DNA of 64,000 nucleotides, from contig FMBT01000313.1 in assembly GCA_900095095.1 (NCBI GenBank), forward strand, positions 62,001 to 126,000, in the 5' to 3' direction. The stretch is from Fragilariopsis cylindrus CCMP1102 (Eukaryota > Bacillariophyta > Bacillariophyceae > Bacillariales > Bacillariaceae). A model generated the notes under the pieces. It did no database searches. It was not told where the DNA came from and saw nothing but the letters and a program-made list of their open reading frames with translations. The translations under genes were made by a program, and so were the position numbers. Every line of letters starts with the position of its first letter. Position 1 is the first letter of the stretch. This document shows, piece by piece, positions 1 through 11,919 of the stretch.

Positions 1-58
1 TTTGAAATAAGAAAGTTCACAACATATGGAAAAATAGGTTTTAATAGACTTTGTTATG

Positions 59-3044
59 TCATTGTCTTCGTCTTCCATTACCTCGACTTCTGTATTTCTT
101 GTCGTCGAGTTTCTTGTACTCCTTCTGAGCTGGTTTGATATAGTTAATGAGATTAGAAGCAGGAGTTCTTAGTGGCAGACCCATCTTCTTACAAAGCGAG
201 GAACACACGTGTGTTTCAAAGAAATTCTTGATACCGACAAGCCCCTTATCGGTAGCACCATTAATGTAACGTTGTTCACCCACTTGATGAACTACCGGAT
301 CGGTAAGAAGATATCCATCGTCGGCATTCCATACTCCTTGTAGGTCACAAACTAATTGCCGACCTGCCGAATGCTCGTACGAAAAATGTGAAAAAGCTTG
401 TGGGATATCATCAAGCTCTATTGGAATTCTTTCTTCTTCTTCTTCGCCGTCGCTGTCTTCCTCGTCATCCTCGTCAGATTCCTCAAAGGCAGGCAATGTT
501 CCAGGTAATGTTCCCATTACCGTTTCGAAGTTACTATTGTCGTTACTGGTTGGACGTACAGTAGCTGTACTACGACGCACTAGACCTGCATTGTTGTTCC
601 ATTTTAGGAATTTGCCATCGAGCTCCGGTTCGACTAGGACCCAGGCCTGATAATTTTCATAGGTCAAATCAACACACCCATAGATGGTTGTCTTAATGAA
701 CGTGACTGTCCATTCTCTCCGGTAGGGATTTGGGAGACGTTTCGTGAATGCTTTCGCAAGTGTTGCTGCAATCAACTGCGTTCGTGCAAATTTTTCATGC
801 CATTTTCGGCCTTGATGGTGATTTTCAACATCCTTCGCTTCTTTTGCCACCAAACGCAATCCGCAACGTTGTGCCGTATTTGACATAGAGCCATCTGGTG
901 GGCGATAACCGATTGGTGCCGAAATTTCTGTGCAACGATAGACAAATCTCTCGGCTCCTTCTTCATATGGAGTCTCATAAAAAGCAAACCCATTTGCTCC
1001 AGGCGAAAGACTACTTTTCACCAATTTTTTACCTGTAGCTCGTATTTGATAACTTTGTGGCTCGTCATCATCTGGAAATTGAAACTTCCCAAGAAAGTCA
1101 TCAAATGCATAAATATACCATCCATCTTTTTCTCCGAGGTTTCTTAAAGTAGGGTCAACTTTTTGGTTCTTATCGACCACCTTATCGGATCTACGCGTGA
1201 GGGAAGCATGATGTCCACCCTCGGTTCGGAGTGTCAAAAGAGAACTGCTGACAGATGAAAATGCAGTCTTGAGATTTGCGGCATTGAGGCCAAGTTTTTG
1301 GAATTCTCCACGAGGTAATACTCCTGCCATCTGTTCGAGGAGTCTAAAGTCTTCTTTAATTGGTCCAAATGCAAGGGTGCGAAAGATCACCTTATCACGA
1401 CCAAATACTTGACCGATGCGCTTCACTCTATTGCAACAATCTTTTTCCAATTTTTCCATTATACGTTTTCTACAATTCCACGCCGATCCTTTTGATGTAT
1501 GCTGCATCTTTGGATCCACTTTACGATCTATATCGAAAATTTGAATACCGTGTTCACATTTCATACATGATTGATCGCTCGGGGCTCCATCTGAGAAAAA
1601 GAGTAACAAAACACTAGATCGATTCGGAGCATCGGCTGTCATCACCTCCAATGCCTTATCAAGTGCTGGAATGTAATTCCCGTGAGATTTTGGTCTTCTT
1701 TTTGATATTCGTTCAATGTTTTTGATAAATGATTCATCCAATGGTTTTGTGTCTATCAGCACACTTGCGTCGTTGCTCATCGAAATTAGGGTAACAACTA
1801 CATCATCGGCTGCTCCACTTTTCAATTGTTCCTTCGCAAAATCATTTCTCAAACATTGGTACACAGCCTTGGCTCTCGTTTCGTACCCTGGAACATCTGA
1901 TGCACGCATGGATGCACTATTATCAACAATCAAAACGGCATGACAACCCTTACCAGCTAGTTCAACCTCTGCAGGTGCTATTTCTTCCACCTCTTCATCC
2001 TCATCTTCTCCATCAATCCGCCAAGATGTTACCTCATGACGAGAGGTTTCGTCCGTGATATAGACCACACCCATGTGTTCGTAACGCCACCGTTTGGAAC
2101 CATCACGTCCTGGATTTGCGATATCCTTTCTGCCGTGCTTGATTGCTGCCTGTAGTTCTTGTCTTTCAATATTTCTTTCTCTATCATATTGGCAATATAA
2201 TATGAAAAAACAGTTTCGTATCATTTTGTTATTTATTTTTTGAAAAAGTGAAGAAGGAAAAACGAACAGATTCAATTTCAATATGAGACAATTTATGAAG
2301 AATAGGAAGAACAATACTACCATTTTCTCGTCAGAAATCCCCACATGCAGGAAAAATAAGGAAAGAGAAAAGATTCCCTTCCATTTGTTTTGATTCGATT
2401 CGATTCGACCTGCCGACTCGACTCGACTCGAATTGTCGAACTAAATGAACTCACCCTCGCCGTTGACGTCCATGAGCATGAGAAATTAATGTTATATCCT
2501 CGGTCCGTAATGAAGTTGGAATCTTGTCTTGCTTCGAAAATGTATCTATGTATGTAGGTGTCTGTGCCTTTCCGAAAGAAGCTCGAATCTCTTCGATCGT
2601 CTTTTTATTTTTACCATCAATATTTAATTCCCGGACCAAGCCAGTTAGTTCATCAGTAACAGTAGGGTTGTCCTGTGAATCAATCAATGTTAACTGCGAT
2701 TCATGCATAGTACAGGAACCATTCTCAAAGACAACTTCCACGTATTCTCTATAATTATTGACACGACTTGGTCCAACAAGTGTTCCCACTGATCCTTTTG
2801 GAATGGATGGATGGTGTATCTTACATTTCACTCTACTTCCGATACCGCCTCTAAACACTTTAGGTGGTGGAACAAGTAGCGAGACTGGAATATCCCTCAA
2901 GATTCCAACTGCAAACTTTATACTAGCGCAACCAGATTCTAGTCCAATAATTTGCCCTATATCCCCGACACGTATTAACTCAATAGTAGCCTTCAAGGTT
3001 ACGAAAGAATTCACACGGACTTGATAACTGCTAGTATCCGCCAT
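59..3044 (-). CDS. VWA domain / alpha-kinase fusion protein, two exons
   Basis: I read this as one gene of two exons: 3044-2455 and 2180-59, about 903 aa. The upstream frame runs into a GTGAGT donor leaving a codon start GG. The acceptor ATAG at 2182-2181 supplies the missing base and enters the downstream frame (GG|A, phase 2). The N-terminal 196 residues are an SH3/KOW-like beta-rich region that I cannot name. A von Willebrand A domain follows, with MIDAS motif DNSAS near residue 283 and SDGAPS further on. An acidic linker near residues 760-785 sits before the end of the C-terminal alpha-kinase (MHCK/EF2K) domain. That domain shows the glycine-rich GATDKGLVGIKNFF segment and the zinc-binding HVCSSLC cluster typical of the family. 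A Ser/Thr kinase is therefore likely, in the style of the VWA-kinases. An alternative is two separate genes, but the exact phase fit argues against that. The hydrophobic start of the unspliced frame (2185-2344) is translated intron. Confidence 0.75.
2181..2454 (-). other. Predicted 274-bp phase-2 intron of the VWA/alpha-kinase gene
   Basis: The donor GTGAGT is at 2454-2449 on the minus strand and the acceptor ATAG ends at 2181. The intron contains GATTC and GACTC pentanucleotide runs. Removing it joins two frames in phase and removes an odd hydrophobic N-terminus. Confidence 0.7.
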
Positions 3045-4008
3045 GATGGTAGAATAAACAAATGAAAAAATAATATGACGAGCAGCAGTAATTTTCCATT
3101 GGTTCCCTACCAGCAGTTAGAAATATCGAATGTTTGCTTGTTTCAACTACCGTAAAAGCAGCAATTTATCATATTTGAGGTTGCGGTTGTGGCTGTGGCT
3201 GTGGTGTTTGGCTGTAAAGACTGAGGACCGTGTTGTTTCCGATTCAATTTCGACTGGCAAACATGTTGTTAATGCCATACCAGTATGCCAATAAATCAAA
3301 ATTTTCAACCTGTAAGATCGTAATCGGTACAGTATGTGTGGATTTGGTCTAGTCGCGCGCGAAGCGCGCAATTTCAGTTTACTTCCGGTAAAGACGCAAA
3401 TACAGAGTGATTCCTACGAAAACTTTCAAAATCTCATTTTTTTTTTAAATTTTCTGTCGATTGGGTACAATTGTACGGTAGATCTTATTAAGGTTTTAGC
3501 GTGCTTTGCTTTGCGCGTGTTAATTTTCAAACGATAATTAGCCCGCTGCTACTGTACGCAAAATGCGGTGCACGGAGGAAAGTACTATTACAGTAGTACG
3601 GTATTGAGGCGGGAAGGATTGTACTACTAATAGTAACGGTATTGCAAAAGAAAAAAGTCAAGCAAAATGGGCGCTCCCTCGACCCCCTTTGTTTAAAAAA
3701 GCAATGCGCTTTGCCTTGCCTTGAAGGCAAACTAAAGTGCATGTCATTGGGGAAACGAAAAAAATCTAAATAATCATACTACGGTACTGTAACGACATCA
3801 CAAAAAAACTTACTGACTTGCCAGCATCTACTGTATCGCTTACTTACCATTACTTCTACAGTACTGTACTACTGTACTGTAACTCAACCAGCCAACATAA
3901 CAACAAAGGAACGGTGACGATCGACGGCTATAACAACCGAACGAAAGCAAGAGCAAAGAAAGATCAAATTCAAATTCAAATACAAATTCAGGATCAATTA
4001 TTTCCATT
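3045..4008. promoter_or_regulatory. Divergent intergenic region
   Basis: This 964-bp gap lies between a minus-strand gene and a plus-strand gene, so it should hold both promoters. I see many short GTAC/GTACGGTAC/ACTGTAC palindromic motifs (3570-3890) and AT-rich stretches, but no clear core element. No coding sequence is supported here. Confidence 0.4.
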
Positions 4009-4557
4009 ATGATGCCATCATTATTAAATACAATTATTGCATCATTACAAGTATTATTTATTTTTTCAGCATTGACTATTGAAAAAGAGTATTGTTTAGG
4101 TCCATTAGATCCAACTTCTAATGGATTGTTAGTAAAACAAACATATGATTTTAGTATAAAATATAATCCATTATTTCATAATCGACCAGAATGGATCGTA
4201 TCAGCAACATGTATCCATGCCAATTATTTTTGGATAGTATATAGTTTGATCTTTTTTATGGCTATAACAGACGGATGGAATAAGACGGATAATAAAATGT
4301 ATACTTTATTACGACAAGTTATAGTACCAACATTATTAGGTTGTAAATTGAATGCTATATTATTTTACCATTACATGGAATTTACATCTGATACACCACC
4401 ACCAAATCTAATTGCATATTTTAGTGCAGAAGGTTCCTATTTAATATCCATTGGATTAGTATATTATAAATTATTTACTTCTGCTACTACAATTGCAACT
4501 GCAACAACTACTGTAAGTGCATCGTCGTCGGCTGCATCGAATGCGAAACAGGAATGA
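4009..4557 (+). CDS. Small multi-pass membrane protein, EXPERA-like (TMEM97/EBP type)
   Basis: This is a 182-aa protein with about four hydrophobic segments, near residues 5-25, 60-85, 100-120 and 135-155. The order of elements resembles EXPERA-domain proteins: an early Asp-Pro near DPTSNG, then NPLFHNRPEW, then three more membrane segments. TMEM97 and sterol isomerase belong to that family. Residues 158-182 form a Thr/Ala/Ser-rich cytosolic-type tail. Two Met codons are adjacent at the start and I took the first. It is divergent from the VWA-kinase gene and convergent with the next gene. The family call rests only on hydrophobicity pattern and a few residues, so an unrelated four-TM protein is possible. 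Confidence 0.6.
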   Translation: MMPSLLNTIIASLQVLFIFSALTIEKEYCLGPLDPTSNGLLVKQTYDFSIKYNPLFHNRPEWIVSATCIHANYFWIVYSLIFFMAITDGWNKTDNKMYTLLRQVIVPTLLGCKLNAILFYHYMEFTSDTPPPNLIAYFSAEGSYLISIGLVYYKLFTSATTIATATTTVSASSSAASNAKQE

Positions 4558-5220
4558 TTTTTACAGCATTATTAAGAGCTGTACGAGATAGAAGAAGAAA
4601 ATGGATTGCCTGAATAAAAACTAATAGATAAATGAATCTGAGAGATAATTACTAGCTACATCTACTTCGTACCGTACAGTAGGTATGGTCGAATCGAATA
4701 TAATAATTGGCGTGTAAAGATTGAATTTTTAATAAATGATTTTTTATTTTTTGTGATAAAATCTTTCATATTGTTATGTTATTTTATGTTATGCGTTGAG
4801 TATGAATGTATATGTAGTGCTTTTTCTTTGTTTTATTCTGTTTTTATTCTTTTTGTGATGTCGTGCTTTTTATTGCATTTCTTTATGTAATTCTAAAATA
4901 TAGTGTAGAGCGATTCTTTGTTTTAATTCATTGTTGCGTCCTTTGTTTTGTTTTTTGGTCGAAATTTACCATCTTGATCAATGAGTATTTTATGTGTGTG
5001 TGTGTGCGTGTGTGATTCGATGGTCAATTCATATTTGATACGTTAGAGTAGCAAGAAGGACTTGACTTGACTTGAGCTTTGCCTTGCTTCCGATCACAAC
5101 GATGACGGTGCATTCTAGTCCATTCTATTCGTAGCGTATTTTTTATTTTTCGCAATGTAATGAACGGCATATGCTGTACAACAAAAACAAAACAAAAAAC
5201 TTGTTTTAATTTAATTTGAT
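4558..5220. other. Convergent intergenic region
   Basis: This 663-bp T-rich stretch lies between two gene 3' ends. It contains a short TG run near 4994-5012 and repeated CTTGA units near 5060-5075. No gene is seen. Confidence 0.4.
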
Positions 5221-6631
5221 TTAATTCCGTTGTTGATCACGTAAGAGACCACCACGACCACCACCGCCGCTACCACCTCGTCCACCACCATAATCATCAA
5301 AGTCATCAAAGCGATCATAATCATCACCACCACGACCTCCGCCACCGCTCATCATTCGTCCACCGCGTTGTCTGCCACCACCCATCATCATTTCATCACC
5401 ACCACGACCACCACCACCGCCACCGCTCATCATTCGTCCACCGCGTTGTCTTCCACCACCCATCATCATCATTTCATCATCACCATAATCATCGTAGTCG
5501 CCACTTCTACCACCACGACCCATTAAACGATCAAAGTTACTATTACCACCTCTTCCTCCTCTTCCCATTCCACCACTATTCATTCTTTGTCCGGTACGTT
5601 CATCAATATATCCATCATTATCATCATCACCACCTTCTCCTCTATATCCATATTCTTCATATCGACGACGTTCATTAGATAATTCATTCATGTTTTGGTT
5701 TGATCTTTGATAACCACCACCACGAACTTTAGATGAACCACCCATTACATTACCACCTGAGAAATGGAAATGGGAAGAGAATAAAATTATAGAAGAAAAT
5801 ACAGAAGAAAAACAAATATCGTGGTCAGACAACAAAACAACAGGGAAATTTTATAGACAATGTATTATTCAATTAAACTTTACCTCTTCCATTCGAATTT
5901 GTCATCATACCACCACCACCACGTGAACCGAATTCATCATAGGCATCACGATCACGTCCACCATGCATATCTCTTAATAGTCCACCTCCACCTCCACCAC
6001 GACCACCACCCATACGATCACGTGCACCTTCACCAATACCACCTTCCATATCCATAAAGTCATCATCACGGTCACCGCGTCTTCCTCCTTGTCTCATTCC
6101 CATATCACGTTCCATCTCTTCCAGATCACCCATTCTGGAACCAAAATCATTATTATTTCGACCACCTTCCATGCCACCACCCATATACCTCTCATCCATA
6201 TCCTCCATATCACGTGTTGGGCGTCCACGTGCACGATCGACATTTTCACGATCTTCTCGATAGACCGAATCTTGCATCGATCGACCATTCTTGGAGACAT
6301 TCACTCCACCATTATGACCATCGTTGGCTCGTTGTGTATATTTACCGGTACCATATTTTAAATTACCACCCGAATAATCATAATCACTTCCACCAGATGA
6401 TGATCCACCACCGCCACTACCTCCCATGGTACTTCCACCGCCACCACCTCTTCGAGCAAATAATGCTGATGATGTTGTTGTTTCTAAAACTGAGACTGAC
6501 AGTGGTGATGATGGAATTTGTGTATTTGAAAATGCATCTACCGTTGTTAATGTTGATATTATTATTGAAGCAGCAGTAGCAGCAGCAATTACGGCAACGA
6601 TAGCTGTCGTGTTCTTCAAAGAACACATCAT
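5221..6631 (-). CDS. Gly/Arg/Met/Asp-rich protein with plastid-type leader, two exons
   Basis: The exons are 6631-5884 and 5756-5221, joined across a 127-bp phase-1 intron (GTAAAG ... CTCAG); the product is 427 aa. Residues 1-33 form a signal peptide ending VDA, followed directly by Phe (VDA-FSNTQIP). That Phe at +1 is the diatom bipartite plastid-targeting signature, and a second short segment ends near LFARRGGG. The rest is low complexity: Gly-rich blocks, Arg-Gly pairs, Met-Met-Met-Gly and acidic Asp-Tyr patches. A repeated unit of the type MMGGGRQRGGRMMSGGGG occurs twice near residues 325-375. RGG-like tracts suggest nucleic-acid or RNP binding, but no folded domain is visible. Function unknown; plastid location is inferred from the leader only. 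Confidence 0.7.
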
Positions 6632-7697
6632 CGTGATCTTTATCTTTTTTTCTTTTCTATGATTTAAATTTAAATTTAAAGGATGACGCTAGGCTGTATT
6701 GCAATGACAGGTCTATAATATGTGGATGTTTGTCTTTTTCTTTCTGTTCGTTCAGATTGATTTGACTCTCCTCGACTCGTTGCTTCTTTTGTGTGTTGTG
6801 TTGTCTTTCTTTTGTTTGTGTGTCGATGCCTTTCTTTTTCTGAGCTGATGAATGGTAATCGAGCAGGTGTTCCTAAACACAGGATGCTTTACGGACTATT
6901 GAAGCATCGCATTTATTACACAAGAGCAACAAAAGCGGGAAAGGTACATACAATAATAGAGGCGCGAGGTAAGAAACACACGAGTAAAACCGGCACGGAA
7001 AGTACGCAAATACAAAAGGTTTTGGAAATCTGATTCTTTTGATTGGATATAATATTTTTGAATATTCAAAAATATGACGTAAGGCTAAGAGCAAGTCAAG
7101 CCAGTAAGAAGATCGAGCAGAGGACAGACATATGGGGAGTCGAGTCGATTGAGTCGAGTCGAGTCAATAGCAGTAAATCTTCTTTCGCTCGCTGCCGTGG
7201 TAACGCGTACCGTATACTGTGCTATCGCCTCAGTACAAGAAGGATGCGAGTAGCAACTGACTAACTTCTAGTTTTACGATAATGACCATCATCTCTCATA
7301 TCGAAAACTACGACAACATATAACATGTGTGTGTGTGTGTGTCTGCGTGTATGTGTTCTTGCAGTGAAATCATGTGTTATCTAGTGAAGCAGAAAGGAGT
7401 CTACGAAGAGCTTGCGTGTGTGTCAATCAAAAAATTAAATCTTAAAATTATTTTTAACAACAACAAATACGAAAGACAATCTAGATAGTTGTTTTTGTTT
7501 TTTCTAAAAAAGCATTATTATTTGTTTTTTTAGTAGTCTATTATTTGCATCTCCTGCCCTGAAAAAGACGTATCCAGCATATTAATTATTTACAAGTTGT
7601 ATATGCGCCGGTTGGTACGTGCATGTAGTGCGGTGCGTACGGTGTAGATCCAGTAGAAAAAGCCAAAGTGGACGTATGGTAGGTATAGTTATTTACA
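6632..7697. other. Intergenic region between two minus-strand genes
   Basis: This 1.07-kb region holds the promoter of the plastid-leader gene and the 3' flank of the ankyrin gene. It contains a GAGTC/GATTC pentanucleotide patch (7138-7170), a TG microsatellite (7327-7342) and otherwise unique AT-rich DNA. Short open frames here lack coding character. Confidence 0.4.
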
Positions 7698-10208
7698 CTA
7701 CCCAACGATTTCTTTCTTGATTCCATCATAAATAAGATGTTGTTTGGTATTATTATTAACCACCACCACCACGCCATCCACTTTTTTGGAAGACGACGGA
7801 TCGAGCTTAGCAGCAACAGTAGTAGTAGCAACATCATCCTTCTTTTGAGGAGTTGGTGTTGACGATAGCGGGGATGGACATCCATCAGTATTATCAGTCG
7901 TAATCGTCATCGCTTGATCTACCTCTTCTTGTTGTTGCTGACCTCTTAAAGGATTCGGTACATCATCAGCAGTAGTATCATCAGTACCAGTAGTATCATC
8001 ACCATTATTACTACCAAAATCAGTTAATGTTGTTGACGAACTTGTTCTTGAAGAGGTTGTTGGTGGTATTGATGATAATAATCTTCGTGATGTTGTTATA
8101 TTGGGAATATTCGACGAGTTAATAGAATCAATGATGTTATTATTCGCGGCTCCTTGCTGCTGCTGCTGTTGCACTTCCATTCTTTCTTCTTCTTGATCAT
8201 GATCTTCAAGTTGTTTTTGTTGTCGTAATGGATTTGGGACGTTACCAACAACATACTCCTTTGTTGTTGTTGCTGCTGCTTGATCTTGACCTTGTTGAGA
8301 AATAATTGCAGTCGCACAAGCAGTAGTAGTAGCATCATTATTAGAAGAAACAGCTTCTATAGAATGACCATTTGCTTCACCGGTATGTACATTAGCTTGC
8401 TGTTGTAATTCTCTAGCGGTTGTTGCACGTTGATAACCAGCTAATCGAGCAGCAATCATACTAATTGATGGTGCGTATGGTATACACTGTTTTGGTGATT
8501 TGGATGGTAGTTGTTTTTGTAGTGATTCTTCTGATTGAGACAATGGCGATGACGAATCTTTGGATGATGATTGTAATATAACTGATCGTCGATTGCCGTG
8601 TCCAGAAGAAAAATGTGGCTGTTCAAGTGCAGCAGCTAATGCAGCAGTTGCTGGTCCTGTTGCTCGAACTGATATTGCTGCCGGTGCTTGTTGTTGAGAT
8701 GCAGCAGCAGCAGTTGAAGTAGATGCTTGTTGATGCGGTCTAGAAGGTATATGTTGTACACCTTGTTGTTGAGCACGAGGCTGTACTATAGATAAGGCAC
8801 GCATCATTTCAGGATTAGCTTGTGCTAATGCTTTTGCTAATACAGCAGTTGCTTGTGCTTCAGATGTCTTTGCAATACCACCACCACTACCAAGTGCTAA
8901 TGCAGATTGTGCGGTCTGTCTAGCAAATTTTTCTTTTAATTGACGAAGATGATGTGCATCAGTGGCAACAGCAGTAACAGCAGCAGCAGTGACAATTTTA
9001 GAATTGTTAACTGCCGCATTCGTATCAGCGGCAACACTTGTAATTCCTTCTCCTTGAGGTTGAGAAGAAGATGTTGTTGTATCCATCATTGTTGAGTCTT
9101 GAGGTTGTTGTGGAATCCTGCCCATAGTTTCATCTTGTACTTCGTTACTACTACTATTCTCCTTCTTCTTATAGTAGGATTCAATCATGATTTGTTTTAA
9201 ACTTAATTGATTTTCTTGTATAAATGTGATCCATTTGGACCAGACAGATTTTGGTACATATTGTAATGCTAAATGACCACGAACATCGGATACACGCCAC
9301 AGTATAGGACTTTCTTTTAATATTAATTTTAATAATATCCATGGTGGTGATATCGTCCAACATGCGTCATGTAATACAGTCCGGCCATAATCATCGCGAA
9401 CTAATAAGGAACAATTCATACCACCAGAGGCTGTATCATCAATTAAAAATTGTACAACTTCTGTCGAACATTTACGACAGGCTAAATGTAAGATTGATTC
9501 ACCAAATCGATTACATGCATTCATTGTTTTACCAGCAGCAGTAAATTCCACACCAATTTTACGTAATGTATCTAAATCACGACGTCGGACTGCTGTTAAT
9601 AACTCAGTATTCTGATAGGCATCTATACGATCTGGTGTGGTTTCTAAGAATTGGATTTCAGCATCAGCTGCCATATCAGTATCAATACCAACAGAATCAA
9701 GTATAGGAATTTTCCATTCTTTTAATAGACTTTTCCAATATTCGGCTGGTGATAATGGTACAGGCGTAACATTAGACCCTGAACTAGTATTGTTAACAAC
9801 AGGTAATGCACTTGAACTACTAGATGGTGTTGTTATCTTCATATCCGGTGTACTAACCATTGCTGGTGTTGTTGCATTTCGTGGTAGCATACTACTCGTA
9901 TTACTACTACTCAATCCTACGGAAGCTGAAGCTGATGATGATGATGTCGCCATAATATTATTTGCAGAAACAGTTTGTGATAACTTTCGTTTTTGTCCTG
10001 ATGATGGTGACGATGGTGACAATTCAAGAACAGAAGGCTGAGTCGATAATGATGTCGTTGATATTGCTTCTGCTGAAGCAGATGCAAACGCCAAAGAAGC
10101 AGGTCCTTGTTGTGATGATAATGCTATTCTTGAGGCAAGTATAGATGATATGGTAGCAGCCGAAGATCCTGTCGTTGTAGAAGAAGCAGAAGGTAGATGA
10201 TGCGCCAT
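7698..10208 (-). CDS. Ankyrin-repeat protein with long polyQ/Ala/Thr tails
   Basis: This is an 836-aa protein. I start it at the Met at 10208 (MAHHLPS), because the 18 residues upstream in the open frame are hydrophobic and look like translated 5' UTR. Residues 1-160 are Ser/Thr/Ala-rich. The folded part is about residues 160-330. It begins PAEYWKSLLKEWKIP and continues through ankyrin-type repeats with the GESILHLACRKC and GRTVLHDACW signatures. It then ends in a Trp-rich segment (PKSVWSKWITFIQ). The remainder is Gln/Ala/Ser/Asp low complexity with possible coiled-coil stretches around residues 430-450. Ankyrin repeats mediate protein binding; no catalytic domain is seen. Single-exon in this reading. 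Confidence 0.8.
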   Translation of the reverse strand: MAHHLPSASSTTTGSSAATISSILASRIALSSQQGPASLAFASASAEAISTTSLSTQPSVLELSPSSPSSGQKRKLSQTVSANNIMATSSSSASASVGLSSSNTSSMLPRNATTPAMVSTPDMKITTPSSSSSALPVVNNTSSGSNVTPVPLSPAEYWKSLLKEWKIPILDSVGIDTDMAADAEIQFLETTPDRIDAYQNTELLTAVRRRDLDTLRKIGVEFTAAGKTMNACNRFGESILHLACRKCSTEVVQFLIDDTASGGMNCSLLVRDDYGRTVLHDACWTISPPWILLKLILKESPILWRVSDVRGHLALQYVPKSVWSKWITFIQENQLSLKQIMIESYYKKKENSSSNEVQDETMGRIPQQPQDSTMMDTTTSSSQPQGEGITSVAADTNAAVNNSKIVTAAAVTAVATDAHHLRQLKEKFARQTAQSALALGSGGGIAKTSEAQATAVLAKALAQANPEMMRALSIVQPRAQQQGVQHIPSRPHQQASTSTAAAASQQQAPAAISVRATGPATAALAAALEQPHFSSGHGNRRSVILQSSSKDSSSPLSQSEESLQKQLPSKSPKQCIPYAPSISMIAARLAGYQRATTARELQQQANVHTGEANGHSIEAVSSNNDATTTACATAIISQQGQDQAAATTTKEYVVGNVPNPLRQQKQLEDHDQEEERMEVQQQQQQGAANNNIIDSINSSNIPNITTSRRLLSSIPPTTSSRTSSSTTLTDFGSNNGDDTTGTDDTTADDVPNPLRGQQQQEEVDQAMTITTDNTDGCPSPLSSTPTPQKKDDVATTTVAAKLDPSSSKKVDGVVVVVNNNTKQHLIYDGIKKEIVG

Positions 10209-10384
10209 TATTGATACCTGTAAAAAGATTAAACTAAAGTAAAGTAAATGGAATAATAACACAATGATAATAAAATGTGAGCATTACAATAAAAAGAAGA
10301 AGAAACACAGCACAGCACAGCACGGGGAACACAAGGAAAAGTGATGCTTTCTATAAAGCTCGAGCAATCTCTCTCTGATTTCTG

Positions 10385-10421
<37 letters not shown>

Positions 10422-11919
10422 CTCTCTCTGAGTCTCTCTCTGAGTCTTTCTATTAGATTAAAGAGAATACTACCCTCACTCAAACTAGCTCGAGCTCTGC
10501 CTAGGCTTTCTCTTTCGTCTCTTCGCTCTACTAGAATAACTAAAGACCCCTATTTGAACTCCGAACTAAGAGACCCTTACTCACTCACACACTCTCGATG
10601 AGCTATTACGGATATGCACTTCTTTCACACACTACTATTATACACTTTATACTCACTTTCTAAATAACCTCTCACGTACGTAAGTTCGAATTTATACTAG
10701 GAGTAGGACTAAGGTACACACACTCTCTCTCTCTCTAGTTGTTTGTTGCGTAATCTCTCTCTATCTTTCTCTCTTTATTCACTACAGCGGTTTTTGTTGC
10801 GTTGCTTTGCGTCGGCGTTTCTATTGTATTACGCTAACGAATTGTAATTTGTGTTGTGAATACCGATTACACTTGTACTAACAATTCAAATATTAAGGAA
10901 GAGTGATGACAGGTATACTATTAATAATAATATGTATGACGCGATTTTACTTTATTTGTTCGCCAAGCCACCACGAGATTTCATAGCAGAGCAGATGGTT
11001 TAATGATTGATTCAGTCGATGTTTACTAGTACTATTTTATTATTCGCTCGATTTCTTTACGTGAAACAAAGCGAAATAAGAGCGAAAATGTTTTATTATT
11101 ACTACAGTACGGTAGTGACGGAAGCACTTCTTCTCCTTAATTTAACAGATGTCTGTAGTTTAACGTGCGTGTGGAGGCGGCTATTTTCATGCATTGTTTT
11201 GAAAATTTATGATTGATGCATAGGATGATTGCCACTGAGGTGGTGGAAAAATAGAAAGAACGGAAAGAACGATTGATTAACAACCCCGACTCAATCAATA
11301 AACAAAATCTCAGTGACGACCACGAAATAATGTGATAAAAAAAAGAAACAACATCTGTTTTAGGTGATGGAAAGAACGACAACGTGGCATAACGAGACTT
11401 TTGTATACTGTACACCGTACAAAAGCCGATAGGAAGAATCGAAATGATGACAAGATTTTTGATTTGATTTTGATTGGTTAAAAAATAAAATCATAAATAT
11501 GACGTGGCCTTAGACGAACGAATCGTAATGTTTCTTTATAAAAAAATGAAGGAATCTGAATCAGGCTTGATCGCAATTTATCAAAGACCGACGAATGCGT
11601 TCACACTTTGCAACGAGCCAAAATTAACAATTACAAATAAATAATAAAGAATACGTCATCACTAACTACTGTAAGGTAGAAATAAATGAAAAACAATATT
11701 CTACGTATTATTAACGTATTGTACCAGTGTGGTGAACTCTTAACATTCGTACTACGTACACAGTACGCACACTAAGCTGTAGTCATTCATATAAAACTAA
11801 ATCATGCCAAAAATTTTACTAGTATTTGTTAGTGTAGTATATAATAACAACTTTAGCATCAAGTATATACACCTAATAAGTCATTTTTTGGAAGAATAAA
11901 CTATTAAGTTTACAATTGA
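10209..11919. other. Long intergenic region with TC microsatellites
   Basis: This is the upstream region of the ankyrin gene. It carries CAGCA repeats (10308-10322), a (TC)n tract (10388-10440) interrupted by GAGTC units, and smaller TC tracts at 10722-10765. The rest (10800-11919) is AT-rich with no convincing gene. Confidence 0.4.

Noticed and set aside
2185-2344. Hydrophobic N-terminus as signal peptide of the VWA/alpha-kinase
   Set aside because: It is best explained as translated intron; a phase-exact donor/acceptor pair removes it.
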